A program made the translations under genes and the position numbers. The notes under the pieces were generated by a model, which was given only the letters and a program-made list of their open reading frames with translations, was not told where the DNA came from and ran no database searches. DNA of 9,776 nucleotides from Clostridia bacterium (GTDB taxonomy: Bacteria > Bacillota > Clostridia > Oscillospirales > Acutalibacteraceae). This document shows positions 6,654 through 9,776 of the stretch, piece by piece (the stretch's first letter is position 1; the number at the start of each line of letters is the position of its first letter). The DNA lies in NCBI GenBank assembly GCA_900763035.1, contig CAAFIS010000343.1, positions 1 to 9,776 of the forward strand, written 5' to 3'.

Positions 6654-7523
6654 TCAATCCTTCATGCCCGAGGAGGACATCGTTTCGATGATGTTCGACT
6701 GCGTGACGATGAACACCAGCAGCGGCATGAGCATCATCAGCACCGACACCGCCGCGCCCACACCGGCGCGCGCCACGCCCGCCGCGGAGATCTGGCTCAT
6801 CGCATAGGACAGGGTCTTGCGCTGCTCGCTGTAGATATACGGCGTGCTGCCGGTGTTCCACAGCGACTGCACCGAAAAGATCATCAGCGTCAGCCATGCG
6901 GGCTTGACCATCGGCATGACGATATGCACGAATTTGCAATATTCGTTGGCGCCGTCCATCGACGCGCTCTCTAGCACGGCGGGGTGCACCGTCTGCTCCA
7001 TGAACTGCTTCATCAGGAACAGGCCGAGCGTGCCGCCGACCGCCGGCAGGATCACCGCGGCATAGGTATCGAGCAGATGCAGCCGCGACACCACGATGAA
7101 GCCGGGGATCGCCGTGACCGCGCCGCTGAACATCAGCGATGTGCGCACGAGGGTGAAGAACGCGTTCGATCCCGGGAAACGGTACATCGCCAGCGGGTAG
7201 GCGCACATCGACGCGATCAGGATATGCCCCGCCGTGCCGGCCGCCGTAATGAACACGGTGTTGAACACATACCGCGAGAACGGCGCCCACGACGTGGACA
7301 GCAGCGTCAGCAGATCACGGTAGTTGCGCCCGGTGGGGTGCTTGGCGAAAAAACGGGGCGGGAACAGCCAAAGCTCGCTGTTCGGCTTGACGGAGGACGA
7401 CACGGCATACACCATCGGCAGCAGCATCAGTGCACCGACGAGCAGCAAAAACAGCAGCAGCACCACGTCGCCGCCCTTGGAGCGGGACACGCGCTTTTTG
7501 ATGATCAACTCACCGACGTTCAC
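6654..7523 (-). CDS. carbohydrate ABC transporter permease, MalG/UgpE type (first pair)
   Basis: This 289-residue protein has about six membrane segments (near residues 20-42, 86-110, 125-147, 152-172, 208-225 and 256-275). Its EAA loop is VLESASMDGANEY at 183-195, followed by IVMPMVKP at 201-208. The loop is slightly degenerate (ESA for EAA), but the invariant glycine is kept (G191). NTVFITAAGT at 88-97 and the Lys/Arg-rich N-terminus are also usual for the MalG class. The start is a GTG at 7523, three bases after the stop of the preceding permease and in the same frame (TGA TCC GTG), so no in-frame extension is possible. A weak AAGGTG lies 12 bases upstream (7536-7541), which suggests translational reinitiation. 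It should form the heterodimeric channel with the preceding permease. No ATPase gene is nearby. Confidence 0.94.
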   Translation of the reverse strand: MNVGELIIKKRVSRSKGGDVVLLLFLLLVGALMLLPMVYAVSSSVKPNSELWLFPPRFFAKHPTGRNYRDLLTLLSTSWAPFSRYVFNTVFITAAGTAGHILIASMCAYPLAMYRFPGSNAFFTLVRTSLMFSGAVTAIPGFIVVSRLHLLDTYAAVILPAVGGTLGLFLMKQFMEQTVHPAVLESASMDGANEYCKFVHIVMPMVKPAWLTLMIFSVQSLWNTGSTPYIYSEQRKTLSYAMSQISAAGVARAGVGAAVSVLMMLMPLLVFIVTQSNIIETMSSSGMKD

Positions 7524-7526
7524 GGA

Positions 7527-8474
7527 TCACTCGCCCACCTTTCGCAGCAGCCGCTGGATCGCCATGTTCGACAGCAGCATCATCAAAAACAGTACCGTGG
7601 CGATCGCACAGGCATAGCCCATCTCGTACCGGATCGTGCCGTGATCCTCCAGATGGTTCATCAGGGTGTGCACGGCATATTCCGTGCTGGGAAAGCCGCA
7701 CAGCGCCGTGGACACGCTGCCGACGGAGAACGCCGCGGTGATGCTCATCACCGCGCCGAACAGCAGGTTCGGGCGCAGCAGCGGCAGGGTGATGAACCAC
7801 AGCTCCTGCCAGCGGTTGCGCAGCCCGTCGATGGCCGCGGCCTCGTAATACTGCTTATCGACGCCCTGAAAGCCGGCGATGAACGACAGAAACGTCGTGC
7901 CGAGGCTCATCCACAGGCTGACGATGATGACGAGCGGCATCATGTAGCCAGTGTTTTGGAAAAAGATGATCGGCTCCGTGATCAAGTTGAGCCGCAGCAG
8001 CGTGCCGTTGACGAAGGCCGTGGAATCGCCGCTGAAGAACAACGCCCAGATCGTGAGCATACCGCCGGCCAGCGACGGCGCGTAAAAGATGATCGTGAAG
8101 ATCACGCGCATGAAATGCGTCAGCTCGTTGATCAGCCAAGCGAACAGAAACGACAGTGCGTAGCCCACCGGGCCGATGATACAGGCCATGATGACGGTGT
8201 TTTTGAACGCGATGAGGAACACGTCGTCATTGAGGAACAGGCGGTAGTAATTGCGCATCCCCTGCCACACCGGCGCTTCGAGCAAATTGAACGAGGTGAA
8301 GCTGAGGTACATCGCCATGATCACCGGCAGCAGCGTGAATGCGATGAAGAGCACGGCATAGGGCGCCATGAAGGCATAGTGCGCCCGATGGCGCCGGATC
8401 TCGCGCAGGGTGTGGCGCGTATCGACGCGTAGGCGCTCCGTCCACGGACGGACGGGGGTGGTCCTTGTGGTCAT
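7527..8474 (-). CDS. sugar ABC transporter permease, MalF/UgpA type (first pair)
   Basis: This 315-residue inner-membrane protein is one half of a binding-protein-dependent importer. A basic cytoplasmic N-terminus (residues 1-32) precedes six likely membrane segments at about 37-59, 87-113, 122-146, 178-200, 236-258 and 285-304. The EAA loop that contacts the ATPase is clear: YYEAAAIDG at 209-217, followed by ITLPLLRPN at 228-236. An APSLAGG stretch lies at 132-138. The ATG at 8474 overlaps the stop of the binding-protein gene (ATGA), and AGGAG sits 11 bases upstream at 8486-8490, so translation is probably coupled. Length and topology fit the MalF/UgpA class without the large periplasmic loop of E. 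coli MalF. It most likely pairs with the next gene. The substrate cannot be inferred beyond sugar-like. Confidence 0.95.
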   Translation of the reverse strand: MTTRTTPVRPWTERLRVDTRHTLREIRRHRAHYAFMAPYAVLFIAFTLLPVIMAMYLSFTSFNLLEAPVWQGMRNYYRLFLNDDVFLIAFKNTVIMACIIGPVGYALSFLFAWLINELTHFMRVIFTIIFYAPSLAGGMLTIWALFFSGDSTAFVNGTLLRLNLITEPIIFFQNTGYMMPLVIIVSLWMSLGTTFLSFIAGFQGVDKQYYEAAAIDGLRNRWQELWFITLPLLRPNLLFGAVMSITAAFSVGSVSTALCGFPSTEYAVHTLMNHLEDHGTIRYEMGYACAIATVLFLMMLLSNMAIQRLLRKVGE

Positions 8475-9776
8475 TCCAGCCCGAACTCCTCTCTCTTGAG
8501 CTGCATCTCTTCATCGATCTGGCTGACGTAGCCGAGCAGCGTGGCGCGTGCATCCAGCGAATTATTGTACACCCGCTGCAGCGCGAACGTGACGTCGCGC
8601 GAAGACATATAGCCGCCCGGCACCTCCGGCACGCCGCGCAGCAGCGAGATCTGCTCGAGCAGCGCGGTGCGGTCCTTCGCCTGCCACGGCAGGCGCTGCA
8701 GCGCCGCGAGGTTGGCGGTGTTATAGCGTGCCGCCGCACCCATGACGCTTTCCAGCTCCCGACCGAACTGATACTGTGCCTCTTCGTCCGTCCACCACGT
8801 CATGAAGGCCCAAGCCGCTTCCTTTTGCCGGCTGGCCTCCATCAGCACGCAGCCCGCGCCGGAGGCCGGGGCGCTGTGATCCTTCATGCCCGGCACGGTC
8901 GTCATCCCCCACTTGCCGCCGATCTCCGGCGCGGAGATCTGCAAGAGGTTATAGGAGGTGTAGTCCGAGATGCCGATCGGGATCTCGCCGGTGCGAAAGC
9001 GCATCTCGAACTGATAGGTATACGGCGTGCCGTGATCGGTATAAAACTGCATATACGTCGCGAAGGCGTCCAGCGCCTCCTTTTCGCCCAAGGCGCTGTG
9101 CAGACCGGCATCGTCATACAGGCGGCCGCCGTTTTGGTACAAAAACAGCAGATAGCTGTTGAAGCTGGCCGGAAGGGCGAAATCCATGTACTTGCGCTGC
9201 AGGATCGGCAAAATGCCGATGATATCGTCCCACGTGCGCAGCTCTTCGACCTCGATGCCCAGCTGGGACAGGATATCCGTGCGGTAGAACAGCATCGGGA
9301 AGCTCATCGTCTCCGGCAGGGCGTACAGCCCGCCGAGATAGCGGAAGCCCTCGTACGCCGCCGGGGAGAAGCGTGACAGCACCCCGTCGATGCCGGGCAT
9401 GGCGGACAGATCCGCCACGGCATGACGCATGGCGTAGTTCGCCGGGTCGCTGCCGCCGACCTGCAGGGCAACGTCCGGGCCGACGCCCGCCATCGTCGCC
9501 GTCAGGATCGTGCCTGCGGGGACGAGCTGCAGATCCACGGCGATGCCCTGCCGGGCGGTGAAGTTCTGCGTGATCAGCTGGCTGAGCGCCTGCGCCTGAT
9601 CGCGCCCGCCGGTCAGGCCGTTGCCGATCCACACCGTGATCGGCTCCGTCGCGCCCTCCGCGACGGAGATGACGTTATAATCGCTGAAGAACGAGGACAG
9701 GAAGCGCAGAAAGCCGTATTTGAGCGAGGAGAAGAACGATACGTTCGCCCGCGGCAGCGCCGCGCCCTCCTCGGCC
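8471..9776 (-). CDS. extracellular sugar-type solute-binding protein, C-terminal part (5' end outside window)
   Basis: The reading frame is open to the window edge, so the visible 434 residues are the C-terminal part. A GTG at 9634 is internal and not the start, because in-frame coding continues for 47 codons upstream of it. The binding-protein fold starts near visible residue 45 (EPITVWIGNG, then GGRDQAQALSQLI), followed by GPDVALQVGG at 99-108, YALPETMSFPMLFYRTDIL at 151-169 and TWDDIIGILPILQ at 181-193. The C-terminal half has a WAFMTWWTDEEAQYQFG stretch. These patterns are typical of family 1 sugar-binding proteins that deliver solute to MalFG-type permeases outside the membrane. The residues before the fold (such as SFFSSLKYGFLRFLSSFFSDYN) are neither a signal peptide nor a lipobox, so the full protein must carry a further N-terminal region. 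From memory, similar proteins in such loci are much longer than the usual 430 residues. The stop overlaps the next start as ATGA. The substrate is not known. Confidence 0.9.
   Translation of the reverse strand, partial: AEEGAALPRANVSFFSSLKYGFLRFLSSFFSDYNVISVAEGATEPITVWIGNGLTGGRDQAQALSQLITQNFTARQGIAVDLQLVPAGTILTATMAGVGPDVALQVGGSDPANYAMRHAVADLSAMPGIDGVLSRFSPAAYEGFRYLGGLYALPETMSFPMLFYRTDILSQLGIEVEELRTWDDIIGILPILQRKYMDFALPASFNSYLLFLYQNGGRLYDDAGLHSALGEKEALDAFATYMQFYTDHGTPYTYQFEMRFRTGEIPIGISDYTSYNLLQISAPEIGGKWGMTTVPGMKDHSAPASGAGCVLMEASRQKEAAWAFMTWWTDEEAQYQFGRELESVMGAAARYNTANLAALQRLPWQAKDRTALLEQISLLRGVPEVPGGYMSSRDVTFALQRVYNNSLDARATLLGYVSQIDEEMQLKREEFGLE

Noticed and set aside
6589..7290. Upstream extension of the propeller gene frame to 7290
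   Set aside because: The extension lies inside the permease gene, reads as Arg/His-rich shadow sequence, and is followed by AGGAG, a GTG start and a classical signal peptide at 6588.
6984..8432. Long plus-strand reading frame of 482 codons antisense to the first permease pair
   Set aside because: It has the same charged, Gln/Arg/His-rich shadow composition, and both permeases on the other strand are clear.
1..9776. CRISPR array, tRNA/rRNA genes, insertion sequences or prophage parts
   Set aside because: No regularly spaced repeats, no tRNA-like cloverleaf in any gap, and no transposase or phage gene. Nearly every base is inside a recognised minus-strand gene.

Overview
The window reads as one uninterrupted stretch of a polycistronic operon. 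Every gene I can support lies on the minus strand, so transcription runs from position 9776 towards 1. The largest gap between genes is about 65 bases, and both ends of the window cut through a gene. The DNA is GC-rich (clearly above 55 percent by eye, with strong G/C at third codon positions). Shine-Dalgarno sites are strong (AGGAG, AGGAGG, GGAGGTGA) and several starts are GTG. The proteins are Gram-positive in style, including a lipobox lipoprotein and sugar ABC permeases. My best guess is a high-GC Clostridia/Oscillospiraceae-type anaerobe; this is inference from gene style and was not tested by search.

In transcription order the layout is: (1) the C-terminal 434 residues of a sugar-type extracellular solute-binding protein (8471-9776, 5' end outside the window); (2) a MalF/UgpA-type permease (7527-8474); (3) a MalG/UgpE-type permease (6654-7523); (4) a secreted, C-terminally anchored NHL-type beta-propeller plus TPR-like protein (5080-6588); (5) a five-helix YIP1-family membrane protein (4439-5077); (6) a large lipoprotein that I recognise as DUF5696-like (1754-4417); (7) a second MalF/UgpA-type permease with an enlarged extracellular loop (819-1757); (8) a second MalG/UgpE-type permease, cut at the window edge (1-806).

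The genes are tightly coupled. There are ATGA overlaps at 8471-8474 and 1754-1757, and gaps of 2, 3, 12 and 21 bases elsewhere. The exception is the junction at 6589-6653, which carries a 9-bp-stem hairpin and a short direct repeat. No promoter or U-tract terminator was found inside the window.

The two permease pairs and the binding protein point to import of an oligosaccharide or a similar polar solute. No ATP-binding subunit is encoded here, so the transporters presumably use an ATPase encoded elsewhere, as MsmK-dependent sugar importers of Firmicutes do. The three middle genes (propeller/TPR anchor, YIP1 protein, DUF5696 lipoprotein) are the unusual part. Their position between two permease pairs suggests an envelope module that works with the transporter, perhaps to process or present the glycan. 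The substrate and the actual role of these three proteins cannot be read from the sequence.
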